Below the pieces are notes generated by a model. The model had not been told where the DNA came from and made no database searches. It was given only the letters and a program-made list of their open reading frames with translations. From Flavisolibacter longurius (GTDB lineage: Bacteria > Bacteroidota > Bacteroidia > Chitinophagales > Chitinophagaceae), in the NCBI GenBank assembly GCA_014163555.1, contig JACJGO010000014.1, positions 1 through 64,000 of the forward strand: a stretch of DNA of 64,000 nucleotides, written 5' to 3'. The position numbers and the translations under genes were made by a program. This document shows positions 16,895 to 26,173 of the stretch, piece by piece (position 1 is the first letter of the stretch; every line of letters starts with the position of its first letter).

Positions 16895-18346
16895 ATGAAA
16901 AAGGTTTTTGCCGGGTTGGTGCTTTTGCTCGTTTATCAAAGTGTTTTCGGTCAGGCAGACAGCATTGATAGTTTTATACAAGCCCGGATGCAGCAGCACA
17001 AAATCCCAGGTTTGCAATTAGCCATCGTCAGCAACGGGAAAGTGATCAAGACCAGTAATTATGGCCTTGCCAATGTACAGGATTCGAACCCTGTCAGTGA
17101 TAAAACGGTTTTTACCATTAACTCCATCACAAAGGCCTTTGTGGGCGTAGCCATCCTTCAGTTGGCAGAAAAGGGTAAACTCCATCTTTCGACCCCGGTT
17201 TCTCATTATCTCAAAGACCTTCCTGTAGCATGGCAGAAAGTAACGGTTCAGCAATTGTTGTCGCATACATCCGGCATTCCCGACATCGTGGATGAAGAGG
17301 AAGCGGTGATGGTAGGACCTAGTTTGGAAGCCTCCTGGCAGAAAGTATTGTCCATGCCTATGGACTTTTTACCCGGAGAAAAATTTCAATACAACCAAAC
17401 CAATTATTTACTGCTGGGACGCATTATAGACACCCTTAGCGGAATGCCTTTCCAGGAATTCATTACCAAAGAGCAACTGGCAAAAGTAGGCATGCCCTAT
17501 ACGATTCGGGCCGGCTTTGGCGCAACAAAAGCGGTTATACCACACGCAGCTGCAGGCTATGTGTACAGGCAGGGTATCCTAAGCAATATGTTCTTTTCTT
17601 TTCCTTCTGCGTTGCAAACAGCAGCGGGAATGAGTTCTACCGCGAACGAAATGGCAGAGTGGGTGATAGCCTTGCAAGGTGGACAGCTTTTGAAAAAGAA
17701 AGCAAGCCTGGATTCGCTCTGGCAGCCAGCCTTATTAAAGAGTGGAAAGACAGGAGGTTTTAGCCGGCAGCTAAATGGATATGCTGCCGGTTGGCCTATT
17801 GTAACAAGGCCCGAACATCCGGCGGCGGCTGCTGTAGGCGGAGGCCGTTCCGCTGTTTTTGTTTACCCGAAGGATGATCTCTCCATTATTGTGCTGACCA
17901 ACTTAATGGGGGGTAATCCGGAGGCATTCATCGATGAACTTGCAGGGTTGTTTATTACAGATATGAAAGCGACAAACGGGTTTGGGCTTTCTGCATCGCT
18001 TAAAGCACTGAAGCTATCCCTGGATAAAGTAGGCTATAAAAGTGCTATAGCAGAAGTCAATACGCTGAAGAAAAAAAACAAAGCTTTCCAGTTAACTGAG
18101 GCAGAAGTCAATAGTTGGGGCTATCAGCTTTTGGGACAGAAGCGGATGGAGGATGCTTTAGAAATTTTTAAGTTGAATGGTTATTTATATCCCGAAAGTG
18201 CAAATACTTATGACAGCTTGGGAGAGATATATGCAGAAATGGGTGAATCCGCACTTGCCATACACTGTTTTGAGCAATCATTAAAACGCAATCCACAAAA
18301 CAAAAAAGCCGGGCAACAAATTCAGAAACTTAAACCGAATAGATAA
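16895..18346 (+). CDS. Serine hydrolase, beta-lactamase fold, with TPR tail
   Basis: 483 residues with signal peptide (MKKVFAGLVLLLVYQSVFGQ). Class C beta-lactamase/PBP-like: SITK supplies the nucleophile and Lys, QLLSHTSGIPD is the conserved helix, QYNQTNY occupies the Tyr-x-Asn position with Gln in place of Asn, and GGGRSAVFVYP replaces the KTG strand. The last ~100 residues hold one or two TPR-like helices (YDSLGEIYAEMGESALAIH). Such proteins are usually esterases or D-peptidases rather than resistance enzymes. A bare-looking tRNA T-arm sequence inside it is coincidental. Confidence 0.85.
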   Translation: MKKVFAGLVLLLVYQSVFGQADSIDSFIQARMQQHKIPGLQLAIVSNGKVIKTSNYGLANVQDSNPVSDKTVFTINSITKAFVGVAILQLAEKGKLHLSTPVSHYLKDLPVAWQKVTVQQLLSHTSGIPDIVDEEEAVMVGPSLEASWQKVLSMPMDFLPGEKFQYNQTNYLLLGRIIDTLSGMPFQEFITKEQLAKVGMPYTIRAGFGATKAVIPHAAAGYVYRQGILSNMFFSFPSALQTAAGMSSTANEMAEWVIALQGGQLLKKKASLDSLWQPALLKSGKTGGFSRQLNGYAAGWPIVTRPEHPAAAAVGGGRSAVFVYPKDDLSIIVLTNLMGGNPEAFIDELAGLFITDMKATNGFGLSASLKALKLSLDKVGYKSAIAEVNTLKKKNKAFQLTEAEVNSWGYQLLGQKRMEDALEIFKLNGYLYPESANTYDSLGEIYAEMGESALAIHCFEQSLKRNPQNKKAGQQIQKLKPNR

Positions 18347-18473
18347 CTCCTTACATAGATTAAGCCTTATATAATAACTGCTAATACTCCTTTCAACAAC
18401 AGCAGTTACCTACTAGTATCGCCGGGCAATGATTCTCATAACAATTTATTGGAAATTTATCAGTTTTAAAGAA

Positions 18474-18503
18474 AAGTTGAGAAGACGTATCATTTCTCAA
18501 CTT
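18474..18503. repeat. Perfect 10-bp inverted repeat
   Basis: AAGTTGAGAA and TTCTCAACTT flank a 10-nt loop. There is no T-run on either side. It is bracketed by two direct copies of GGAAATTTAT (near 18451 and 18525). It lies between the serine hydrolase and the MutS-like gene, and could be a terminator variant or an operator. Confidence 0.45.
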
Positions 18504-18596
18504 ATTCAATAAATTTAAGCTGATGGAAATTTATTGTCAGTAAATAAGCTATCCTTTAACGATTAACTGCCTTAGAAAATCCCTTCATTTTAATTT

Positions 18597-19916
18597 ATGT
18601 CTCTTTACATTGATGATACAACCGTAAAAGATCTTTCTATCTTTGATGGAAAGGAAGGGCAGTCCATTTTTAGCCTGTTTAATTCTACACGAACCAAAGG
18701 GGGTGAACATTATTTACATCAATATTTTGCTGCTCCTTTCCATGATTTGGAAACAATCAAGGCCGTACAGTCCCTGATTGCAACGTTTGCTCAACATGTA
18801 CAAAGCTGGCCTTCAGATATAGGCAATGGAACCGTGTTTATGATGGAGAAGTTTCTTAAATACCGGTTTACACACTTCAGCGCCAATATGCATTTTTTGG
18901 ATCGGATCACTTACCTCGCTTTTCAGCGGGAAGATTACAATATGCTGAAGTTTAGCACGAAAGTATTAGGTGATTTTTTCCGGGGTCTCCAAAAAGTACA
19001 TGTCATTATGAATGATGTTCAGCTACCCACTCAATACCATTCTATACAGGATAAAATGAGTTCTATCCTGGAAGCAGAGGCTATCAGAAAACTTGCCAAT
19101 ACAAAATCGAATCATTCTTTTTCTGCTAAAGAAATTTTTTATTACTGTTTTCATTTACTCCGGCTGCGAAGCGAAATACATGATCTGATGGACATTTACT
19201 TTCGACTGGAAGCCTGGTTTTCCATGGCAAAAGCTGTAAAAGACTATGGCTTGAAATTTCCGTCGTTCATTGAATGTGAAAATCCCATCTTAGAAATAAA
19301 AGAGCTTTATCATTTAATGGTGGAAAACCCGAGATCATGTGATGTATTCCTCAATGAAAAACAACGATTAATGTTTTTAACCGGATCGAACATGGCTGGT
19401 AAAAGTACATTGATAAAGGCTGTGGGTCTTTCCATTTACCTGAGCCATCTGGGTATGGGCGTACCGGCGGCATCCATGAAACTTTCTACGTTTGATGGGC
19501 TTTCAACTAACATTACTATAGCGGATGATATAACCAAAGGACAAAGCTATTTTTTTAATGAAGTGTTGCGGGTAAAAGATACGATTGGTAAGATAAAAAG
19601 CGGAAAGAAATGGATGATACTGGTGGATGAGCTGTTTAAAGGAACCAATATTATAGATGCGATGCAATGCTCGATTGACGTAATTGATGGTTTTAGCAAA
19701 GTAAGGAATGCCCTTTTTATAATTTCAACGCACTTGTATGAGATTGCAGATAACCTTCAGCATACGGAACATGTGACGTTCAAACACATGGAAACAGTGG
19801 TAGAGAATGATGGGTTTCGGTTTACCTACCAGTTGATTGATGGCATCAGCAATGAGCGCATTGGCCACAGGATTATGAAGCAGGAAGGTGTTCTAAAAAT
19901 GTTGTATGAGCTTTAG
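18597..19916 (+). CDS. MutS-like ATPase without mismatch domains
   Basis: 439 residues. It has the MutS core/lever region (helical, about 1-230) followed by the ABC-type ATPase: Walker A GSNMAGKST near residue 263, the signature-like THxxEIA (STHLYEIADN), and Walker B MILVDELFKGTN. The N-terminal mismatch-recognition and connector domains of MutS (about 250 residues) and the Smr domain of MutS2 are absent. Bacteroidota carry many such proteins; a role in DNA junction or recombination control is possible but unproven. Single gene, ATG start. Confidence 0.85.
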   Translation: MSLYIDDTTVKDLSIFDGKEGQSIFSLFNSTRTKGGEHYLHQYFAAPFHDLETIKAVQSLIATFAQHVQSWPSDIGNGTVFMMEKFLKYRFTHFSANMHFLDRITYLAFQREDYNMLKFSTKVLGDFFRGLQKVHVIMNDVQLPTQYHSIQDKMSSILEAEAIRKLANTKSNHSFSAKEIFYYCFHLLRLRSEIHDLMDIYFRLEAWFSMAKAVKDYGLKFPSFIECENPILEIKELYHLMVENPRSCDVFLNEKQRLMFLTGSNMAGKSTLIKAVGLSIYLSHLGMGVPAASMKLSTFDGLSTNITIADDITKGQSYFFNEVLRVKDTIGKIKSGKKWMILVDELFKGTNIIDAMQCSIDVIDGFSKVRNALFIISTHLYEIADNLQHTEHVTFKHMETVVENDGFRFTYQLIDGISNERIGHRIMKQEGVLKMLYEL

Positions 19917-19982
19917 CTGGCATTCACGCAAGCGTTGTTAATCCTGGCTTTTACAGACACGAGCCGATTCAAGAACTATGAA

Positions 19983-20234
19983 TTATGGAATAACGCGACA
20001 AGTCCGGTATATCTCTCCAAATGAATAACTCATCCCACGGGCAACCTTTTGGGCATCTTCCGGGCAACGGGATTGCACAGTATACTGTTGCGTACCAGTA
20101 AGATAGCCGCCGAATACCCAGTCCAGTGATCTTTCATTGCATTCAATATTATAATTCTGTAAGGGACAAATTTTATCCTCTTTCCTACACGAGAATACAA
20201 TAATAATCAGGCTAAAAACATTTATAAGTTTCAT
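19983..20234 (-). CDS. Small predicted lipoprotein
   Basis: 83 residues. MKLINVFSLIIIVFSC is a lipoprotein signal with Cys16. The mature part has three more cysteines (KICPL, IECNE, SRCPE) and a fourth in RTCRVIP, suggesting two disulfides. No known family. A near-consensus -7 (TACCTTTC) lies about 16 nt upstream on the minus strand. Confidence 0.6.
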   Translation of the reverse strand: MKLINVFSLIIIVFSCRKEDKICPLQNYNIECNERSLDWVFGGYLTGTQQYTVQSRCPEDAQKVARGMSYSFGEIYRTCRVIP

Positions 20235-20530
20235 CTTAAAATATTTAAGTTGAAAGGTACCGGCCTGCCTAAAAAATTTGCAATTGATTATTGCTACGTG
20301 CCAAACAGTTTTTGCAATAAATACTATTGAGCGTAAATGCTATGTTTGATTAGTAATTTGGCTGAATCAAAAATTGGTGTTGGCAGCCTGTCAATTTTTG
20401 AGGAAGCAAAAAACCTATATGATTACCGGAAACAATTTTCCAGATGATTATTAATCGACCAGTTTGTTTGTGGGATATTTATATTGACACCGGTATTAGT
20501 AACGTACCCAAATCATAAAATAATATATAA
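20235..20530. other. Intergenic, nothing recognised
   Basis: About 300 bp of AT-rich sequence between the minus-strand lipoprotein and the next plus-strand gene. No long frame, strong hairpin or exact TAnnTTTG element was seen. Confidence 0.3.
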
Positions 20531-20602
20531 GCAAAGGGGGTCTATTATGGAAGCAAAATCTTCAAGCAAAAAACACTTCAGCTTTCCGACAATGGAACTG
20601 TT

Positions 20603-21025
20603 TTGGGTGAATTGCTTTATGAAAATTTGTTTTTTATGAATGCTGAAATCAGGCTGGCAAACGGGGACAGCTTTGACGTGAAGCCGGTTGGTGTTTTTGG
20701 CACCAGTATTCAGGTGACAAAAAATGGAACAGAAGTGGCCGTATTAAAAATGAACTGGCAGGGACAAATCGTAATAACCTTGCAAAACGGACAGGCGTAT
20801 GTTCTGAAGACAAAAGGAATTCTTCACAATAATTATTTTTTGGAGAATGAAGGAGGAGAGAACATGATCCAGATTGAACCAACGTTCAACTGGAGCGGGT
20901 TTATTTACAATTATGCGATTACATATGGCAGTAGGCCGCAGGACTACCTGTTAGTTTTACTTGGTGTTTACGCTGTTCATTATCTCATCGCTACAATGTC
21001 AGGAGCAACGTCGGGACTTGCTTAA
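20603..21025 (+). CDS. Hypothetical protein with C-terminal membrane segment
   Basis: At least 140 residues from a TTG. Strand-rich N-terminal two-thirds (repeated NG-turns such as LANGDSF and LQNGQAY) and a hydrophobic C-terminus (about 110-132). The coding frame looks real upstream to about 20531 (FKQKTLQLSDNG precedes the TTG) but contains no ATG or GTG, while an ATG at 20547 is in another frame. Either translation starts at the TTG or the 5' end carries a frameshift. Family not recognised. Confidence 0.5.
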   Translation: MGELLYENLFFMNAEIRLANGDSFDVKPVGVFGTSIQVTKNGTEVAVLKMNWQGQIVITLQNGQAYVLKTKGILHNNYFLENEGGENMIQIEPTFNWSGFIYNYAITYGSRPQDYLLVLLGVYAVHYLIATMSGATSGLA

Positions 21026-21072
21026 ATGACAACCAAACAGCAAATATCCTTTCAAAATTTAATCAATCGGAT

Positions 21073-21630
21073 ATGCGGGTTATCGTAAGTATCATATTCG
21101 GTCTACTCGCACATAGTGGTATAGGCCAGTCACCAAAAAATTCATCTCCATTTACTATTGATTCCCTGTTACGTGCCAGGCAAACAGGTGCTATTGGTAA
21201 ATCCTTTCCGCAGTTTACAGCTTTAAGTGAGAGGCAAACCGTTTCCAATGAGGCGTTCAGAGGCAAGGTTGTTTTGATCAACTTCTGGTTTGAAAACTGT
21301 CTACCCTGCATGGTTGAAATGGAAGCCCTGAATGCGCTGCACCATCAACTCAAGGACCAGAAAGATTTTTTGTTCGTTTCCTTTACCTGGGATAAGCCGG
21401 AAGCGATCAAAAGAGTAAGGGAGAAATATGGGTTAACCTTTGGCATTTTATCGGTTAGTGAGGCGGTGTGCCGGCGGCTGAATTTTGAGAATGGTTACCC
21501 GACGAACATAATTTTAGATAGAACCGGAACCATCAAATACCTGCACACGGGCGGTTCTACAAATAAAGAAAAGGCATCAGCTTTCATTATGACTACCTTA
21601 CTTTCAGAAATAAAATTAGAACTCCTATGA
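21073..21630 (+). CDS. TlpA-like thioredoxin-fold protein
   Basis: 185 residues with signal peptide (VIVSIIFGLLAHSGIGQ). AhpC/TSA-Redoxin fold: GKSFPQFTAL, GKVVLINFWFENCLPC with a CLPC active site at 76-79, and the cis-Pro in GYPTNIILD. TlpA/ResA-type periplasmic disulfide reductase or oxidase. Asn in place of the usual Trp before the first Cys is a small deviation. No cytochrome maturation gene is adjacent. Confidence 0.85.
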   Translation: MRVIVSIIFGLLAHSGIGQSPKNSSPFTIDSLLRARQTGAIGKSFPQFTALSERQTVSNEAFRGKVVLINFWFENCLPCMVEMEALNALHHQLKDQKDFLFVSFTWDKPEAIKRVREKYGLTFGILSVSEAVCRRLNFENGYPTNIILDRTGTIKYLHTGGSTNKEKASAFIMTTLLSEIKLELL

Positions 21631-21716
21631 CCAGTGACGGGTTTTGGAAAAAGTCAGGCAGACATACTTATACGATGGTAAACATATACCAGCTTTAGCT
21701 GTAGACCAATCAGTAA

Positions 21717-22439
21717 TTACTGCATGTACTTTCTTTTGATGTGTACAATTTTCAGCTTCACGCTGTCATAGACAAGTGCACCCATTAAAACTGCCACGGC
21801 CAGCAGTAAAATTTTGATCCCTGTTACAAGGTACCCATAGCCACCGATCACACCGCCGAGAAAGAAAAAGAAAATAATTGTCAGGCGTAACTTGATGGCT
21901 GCTGTCAATTTCTTTTGCTGCTCCGGTGTTTTGTAGAAAATGAGTTGAGAAAGTTCAATTCCCAGGTCTGTAAATAGACCGGTAAGGTGCGTAGTTCTTA
22001 CCACGGCGTTAGACAGTGATGTTACCAGTGCATTTTGCAGGCCCATGGCAAACAACAGGAAGCAGGCCAACAAATTAGCTTGGCTGCTGATCGTATCCGG
22101 CTGCAGAAAAGCGATAAATGTGAGAATAAAAATCTCGATTCCAACCGGGATGGTGTTGATGAATCGCTCGTTCAATTTCGATATGAGTTCAATAATAAAA
22201 TTGGAAAAGAATGCCCCAATGAGGAAGGAGAGGATGAATGCCAAATAAATCATGGCCTGTGCCATATTCTTTTGCGCCATTTCATCGGCGAAAAATGCAA
22301 AGTGTCCGGTTACATTTGTTGTAAGCCGCTGTACAGCAAAAAGACCACTGACATTTACTATGCCAGCTACAAAGGAAAGGAGCGAAGCCAGTTTCAGGTT
22401 GTGAAGAAGCGTTCTGCTTTTACCACGGTGTCGAAACAT
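21717..22439 (-). CDS. YoaK/DUF1275 family membrane protein
   Basis: 240 residues with about six membrane segments. GIVNVSGLFAVQRLTTNVTGH and the internal repeat MGLQNALVTSLSNAVVRTTH followed by LTGLFTDLG are the DUF1275 signature. Members are inner-membrane proteins, possibly transporters, of unsettled function. A near-consensus -7 (TACATTTA) lies upstream on the minus strand. Divergent from the sugar operon starting at 22862. Confidence 0.85.
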   Translation of the reverse strand: MFRHRGKSRTLLHNLKLASLLSFVAGIVNVSGLFAVQRLTTNVTGHFAFFADEMAQKNMAQAMIYLAFILSFLIGAFFSNFIIELISKLNERFINTIPVGIEIFILTFIAFLQPDTISSQANLLACFLLFAMGLQNALVTSLSNAVVRTTHLTGLFTDLGIELSQLIFYKTPEQQKKLTAAIKLRLTIIFFFFLGGVIGGYGYLVTGIKILLLAVAVLMGALVYDSVKLKIVHIKRKYMQ

Positions 22440-22861
22440 AGAACGGAATAGGATTTAAATGTACACAACTCTCCTTCATTCCACAACCAAGATAGAGCCA
22501 TTAACTATTTTCTTCATAAAAAAGAGCCTGTTGTTCTCAAGATTAGTATTGATTGCATTTCCATTCTCTTTTCACCCAGAAAAAGAACAATAACTTCATT
22601 TTCTATTTTAAAAGATTCGCCTTTTGCATTATTGTGGGAAAGTAAAAACACCCAGGTCCAGATGTGCCTGTGCCAGTTTGATCATTCCATGTCATTGCAT
22701 TCCCATTCAATAACCTTCAAATCTTTAGCGTTACCCATCAAAAAAAATAGAATGTGAGCAACACTGAGGAAAGATTCTTTTCTCTCTGAATGGCAGGCAT
22801 TTCGCTTTCCCCTAATTTTAGGGCGGTGCCATCCTTAAACCGGCACCGAAGAATAGCCCCC
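22440..22861. other. Divergent intergenic region before sugar operon
   Basis: About 420 bp between DUF1275 (minus) and the dehydratase gene (plus). It presumably carries the operon promoter, but I find no exact TAnnTTTG element or clear operator palindrome. The dehydratase frame is open upstream to 22790 but without the family's typical start there. Confidence 0.3.
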
Positions 22862-24505
22862 ATGGCCGAAAAGTATTTGAAAGTACATCCCGCCGACAAT
22901 GTATTGGTGGCGCTGCAAGACCTGCCACAAGGTGAAACAGTGGTATACCAGGGCGTGTCCCTAACCTTGAAAGAGCCCATTCCCGGCAAGCATAAATTTT
23001 TCACCCAATCCTTGGCTGCCGGCGATAAAGTGATCATGTATGGAGTAACGGTGGGGACCATTCAGCACCCGGTAGAGGAAGGTTCCCGCATGACGGTTGA
23101 TAATACCCACCACGCTGCTGATCCGTTTGCGTACAGGGATTACCGTTACCAATGGACAGCGCCGGGTGTATCAAAGTTTGCCGATCGCAGTTTTAAGGGC
23201 TATGTACGGGATGATGGCCGGGTAGGTACGGCCAATTACTGGCTTTTTGTACCCCTGGTGTTTTGCGAAAACCGCAACTTGGATGTGATCAAGGATGCCT
23301 TACAAACGGAGCTTGGATACAGTAACCCTGATGTTTACCGAGCGTTTACCCGACAGATGATCCATGCTTACCAAACAGGAGAGGACATTCGTCATGCCAC
23401 ACCGGAAAGCCTGTCTGCCCAACCGGCAGCAAAAAGAGTTTTCAAAAATATAGATGGCATCAAATTTCTGAATCATACCATGGGATGCGGCGGCACCCGG
23501 CAGGATGCTGAAATGCTCGGTAAGCTGCTGGCAGCTTATGCCGATCATCCCAACGTAGCCGGCGTTACAGTACTAAGCTTAGGTTGTCAGCACCTGCAGG
23601 CTGCAGATTTTGAAAGGTACCTGCGTGAACGGAATCCTTCCTTCAGCAAACACATGCTCCTGTTTGAGCAACAAAAAACGGCTAGTGAAAATGTACTGAT
23701 CATGGAAGCGATCCGCCAGACATTTGAAAAGCTGTTGGATGTGAACAGGATCGAGCGAACGGATGTTCCGCTGCGGGAGTTGACCATTGGCGTGAAATGC
23801 GGCGGCAGCGATGGCTTTAGCGGCATCTCTGCCAACCCTGCGGTGGGCCATTGTGCTGACCTGCTGGTAGCGCTTGGGGGTAAAGTTTTGCTGGCTGAGT
23901 TCCCGGAACTCTGCGGAGCCGAACAGGATCTCATTGATCGCAGCGTGGACAGGCAAACAGCGGAAAAATTCATTCACCTGATGACGACGTATAACCAGTG
24001 GGCACACAGTGTGGGTTCGGGTTTTCACATGAACCCTTCCCCGGGAAATATACGCGATGGCCTGATCACCGATGCTATAAAAAGCACGGGAGCTGCCCGC
24101 AAAGGTGGCACATCGCCGGTGGTGGATGTACTGGATTATACAGAGCCGGCCACCAAACCAGGTTTGAGCCTTGTGTGTACGCCGGGCAATGATGTGGAAG
24201 CCACTACAGGAAAAGCCGCCAGTGGTGCGACGATCATATTATTCACTACAGGTTTGGGTACACCCACCGGCAACCCGGTATGCCCCACCATCAAAGTGGC
24301 CACCAATACAGCCCTGGCTAACCGCATGTCGGACATTATTGATTTTGATACGGGAGCAATCATTGAAGGAACTAAGACCATTGAGCAGGTAGGTGAGGAG
24401 ATCCTAGACTATGTGATTAAAGTAGCCAGCGGCGAGATTCTTCCCAAGGCCGTGTTGCTCGGACAAGACGATTTTATTCCCTGGAAAAGAGGCGTAAGCC
24501 TGTAA
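22862..24505 (+). CDS. UxaA-family sugar-acid dehydratase
   Basis: 547 residues from ATG at 22862. An N-terminal SAF domain (about 1-75) is followed by the altronate/galactarate dehydratase catalytic part: RVGTANYWLFVP, HTMGCGGTRQD, LGCQHLQ, KCGGSDGFSGISANPA, GSGFHMNPSPGN and GLGTPTGNPVCP, with conserved Cys/His residues for the metal. It dehydrates a sugar acid to a 2-keto-3-deoxy acid. Given the SDR, FAH hydrolase, FucP and mutarotase genes that follow, L-fuconate is the most likely substrate, although D-altronate is the classical one. First gene of the operon; its stop overlaps the next start. Confidence 0.85.
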   Translation: MAEKYLKVHPADNVLVALQDLPQGETVVYQGVSLTLKEPIPGKHKFFTQSLAAGDKVIMYGVTVGTIQHPVEEGSRMTVDNTHHAADPFAYRDYRYQWTAPGVSKFADRSFKGYVRDDGRVGTANYWLFVPLVFCENRNLDVIKDALQTELGYSNPDVYRAFTRQMIHAYQTGEDIRHATPESLSAQPAAKRVFKNIDGIKFLNHTMGCGGTRQDAEMLGKLLAAYADHPNVAGVTVLSLGCQHLQAADFERYLRERNPSFSKHMLLFEQQKTASENVLIMEAIRQTFEKLLDVNRIERTDVPLRELTIGVKCGGSDGFSGISANPAVGHCADLLVALGGKVLLAEFPELCGAEQDLIDRSVDRQTAEKFIHLMTTYNQWAHSVGSGFHMNPSPGNIRDGLITDAIKSTGAARKGGTSPVVDVLDYTEPATKPGLSLVCTPGNDVEATTGKAASGATIILFTTGLGTPTGNPVCPTIKVATNTALANRMSDIIDFDTGAIIEGTKTIEQVGEEILDYVIKVASGEILPKAVLLGQDDFIPWKRGVSL

Positions 24506-25281
24506 TGCATTTGGATATGTTTTCATTACAAACTAAAACAGCAGTGGTCACCGGTGGCGGAAGCGGCATCGGCAAGGCCATTAGTATAACCTTGGCGGAA
24601 GCCGGAGCCCAGGTACACATTGTGGAATTGAACAGGGACGCTGCCCAGCAGGTGGCGGAAGAGATTGAAGCCAGGGGTGGAAAAGCGGTTGCCCATGCCT
24701 GTGATGTATCGGTGCAACAAAATGTTGTAGATCTATTCAATCTGTTCGGCGGCATTAACATACTGGTCAACAATGCCGGCATTGCTCATATTGGTAACGC
24801 GGAAACAACCTTGGAAGCGGATTTTACGCGAATCCTGAATGTGAATGTTAAAGGCGTATACAATTGCCTATTTGCGGCCATTCCCCAATTAAGAAAAAAG
24901 GGCGGAGGCGTGATCATCAACATGTCGTCCATTGCAGCCCATGTTGGGCTTACCGACCGCTTTGCCTACAGCATGAGCAAGGGCGCCGTTCATGCCATGA
25001 GCCTTTCGGTAGCCAGGGATTTTCTGAAAGAAGGCATTCGCTGCAATACCATTTCTCCGGCGAGGGTGCATACACCATTCGTGGATGGTTTCCTGGCAAA
25101 AAACTACGCTGGCCGGGAGGAGGAAATGTTTCAGAAATTATCACATTCGCAGCCCATTGGTCGAATGGGGAAACCCGAAGAGGTGGCAGCATTGGCGCTT
25201 TTTCTCTGCTCCGATGAAGCCTCTTTCATCACGGGCTGCGATTACCCGATTGATGGCGGATTTTTAAAACTCAATTCGTAA
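24505..25281 (+). CDS. SDR oxidoreductase, likely keto-deoxy-fuconate dehydrogenase
   Basis: 258 residues. Rossmann motif TGGGSGIG (16-23), NNAG, Ser141, Tyr155 and Lys159 (YSMSK) are intact. TAATG couples it to the upstream dehydratase. In the non-phosphorylative L-fucose route an SDR oxidises 2-keto-3-deoxy-L-fuconate to the 2,4-diketo acid; placement between the dehydratase and the FAH hydrolase fits that step. The start may instead be the ATG 12 nt later (MFSLQTK). Cytosolic, NAD-dependent by family. Confidence 0.85.
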   Translation: MHLDMFSLQTKTAVVTGGGSGIGKAISITLAEAGAQVHIVELNRDAAQQVAEEIEARGGKAVAHACDVSVQQNVVDLFNLFGGINILVNNAGIAHIGNAETTLEADFTRILNVNVKGVYNCLFAAIPQLRKKGGGVIINMSSIAAHVGLTDRFAYSMSKGAVHAMSLSVARDFLKEGIRCNTISPARVHTPFVDGFLAKNYAGREEEMFQKLSHSQPIGRMGKPEEVAALALFLCSDEASFITGCDYPIDGGFLKLNS

Positions 25282-25295
25282 TTAAATTCAGACAA

Positions 25296-26150
25296 ATGAA
25301 ATTATTCCGGTACAGGAAAGGCGGCGAAGAAAAGCCCGGCGTTGTTATAGAAAACAAGTTTTATGATGTCAGCGCATTTGGTGAGGATTATGGCGAAACG
25401 TTTTTTGCAACAGATGGACTTTCACGTTTAAAAGATTTCATAGAAAAGAATGGCCAACAACTTCCCAAGCTGGAAAGCGGGGTAGAACTGGCCGCTCCGT
25501 TTCAACGTCCTTCCAAGATCATTTGCATTGGGCTGAATTATACCGACCATGCTAAGGAAACCGGCGCTGCCTTGCCTGCAGAGCCCATCATTTTTATGAA
25601 GGCAACAACATCCTTCGTCGGACCGAATGATGATATTGTGGTTCCCCGTGGCTCGAAAAAGACCGATTGGGAAGTGGAGCTTTGCGTAGTGATTGGCAAA
25701 AAAGCCAGCTATGTGGAAGAAGCTGAAGCGATGGACTACGTGGCCGGGTATTGCCTTCATAACGATGTTTCGGAACGCGAATACCAACTAGAACGAGGCG
25801 GCACCTGGGATAAAGGCAAGGGCTGCGACACGTTTGCGCCCATGGGACCCTATTTTGTTTCCAAAGACGGCGTAGCCGATGTAAACAATTTACGGTTGTG
25901 GCTAAAGGTGAATGGTCAACTAATGCAGGACGGTAATACCGCCAACCTGCTGTTCAATGTTCCTTACCTGGTTTCTTATGTCAGCCAGTTTATGACCCTG
26001 CTACCCGGCGATGTGATCTCCACCGGTACACCGGCCGGCGTGGGTCTGGGTATGAACCCACAGGTTTACCTGAAAGAAGGTGATGTGGTGGAGCTGGGCA
26101 TTGATGGTCTTGGCGAGGCCAGACAAAATGTTGTGGCCTGGCGTAAATAA
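25296..26150 (+). CDS. Fumarylacetoacetate hydrolase-family enzyme
   Basis: 284 residues. FAH fold: CIGLNYTDHAKETG, the metal-binding segment DWEVELCVVIG (first Glu and following residues), YCLHNDVSEREYQ, GKGCDTFAPMGP and LLPGDVISTGTPAGVG. Hydrolyses a C-C bond of 2,4-diketo acids; in this context 2,4-diketo-3-deoxy-L-fuconate to pyruvate and L-lactate. Third gene of the operon, 14 nt after the SDR. Confidence 0.9.
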   Translation: MKLFRYRKGGEEKPGVVIENKFYDVSAFGEDYGETFFATDGLSRLKDFIEKNGQQLPKLESGVELAAPFQRPSKIICIGLNYTDHAKETGAALPAEPIIFMKATTSFVGPNDDIVVPRGSKKTDWEVELCVVIGKKASYVEEAEAMDYVAGYCLHNDVSEREYQLERGGTWDKGKGCDTFAPMGPYFVSKDGVADVNNLRLWLKVNGQLMQDGNTANLLFNVPYLVSYVSQFMTLLPGDVISTGTPAGVGLGMNPQVYLKEGDVVELGIDGLGEARQNVVAWRK

Positions 26151-26173
26151 ACAAACCAACCAATCGATTGCTG

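Noticed and set aside
17070-17105. A tRNA T-arm-like sequence (GGATTCGAACCCTGT)
   Set aside because: It lies inside the intact serine hydrolase gene in frame, and no acceptor, D or anticodon arms can be folded around it.
22035-22451. A 138-codon frame opposite the DUF1275 gene
   Set aside because: The minus-strand membrane protein has clear family motifs over the same bases; the plus-strand product is charged and featureless.
23579-24028. Long minus-strand frames opposite the dehydratase gene
   Set aside because: They are shadows of a strongly conserved UxaA-family protein and show no motif of their own.
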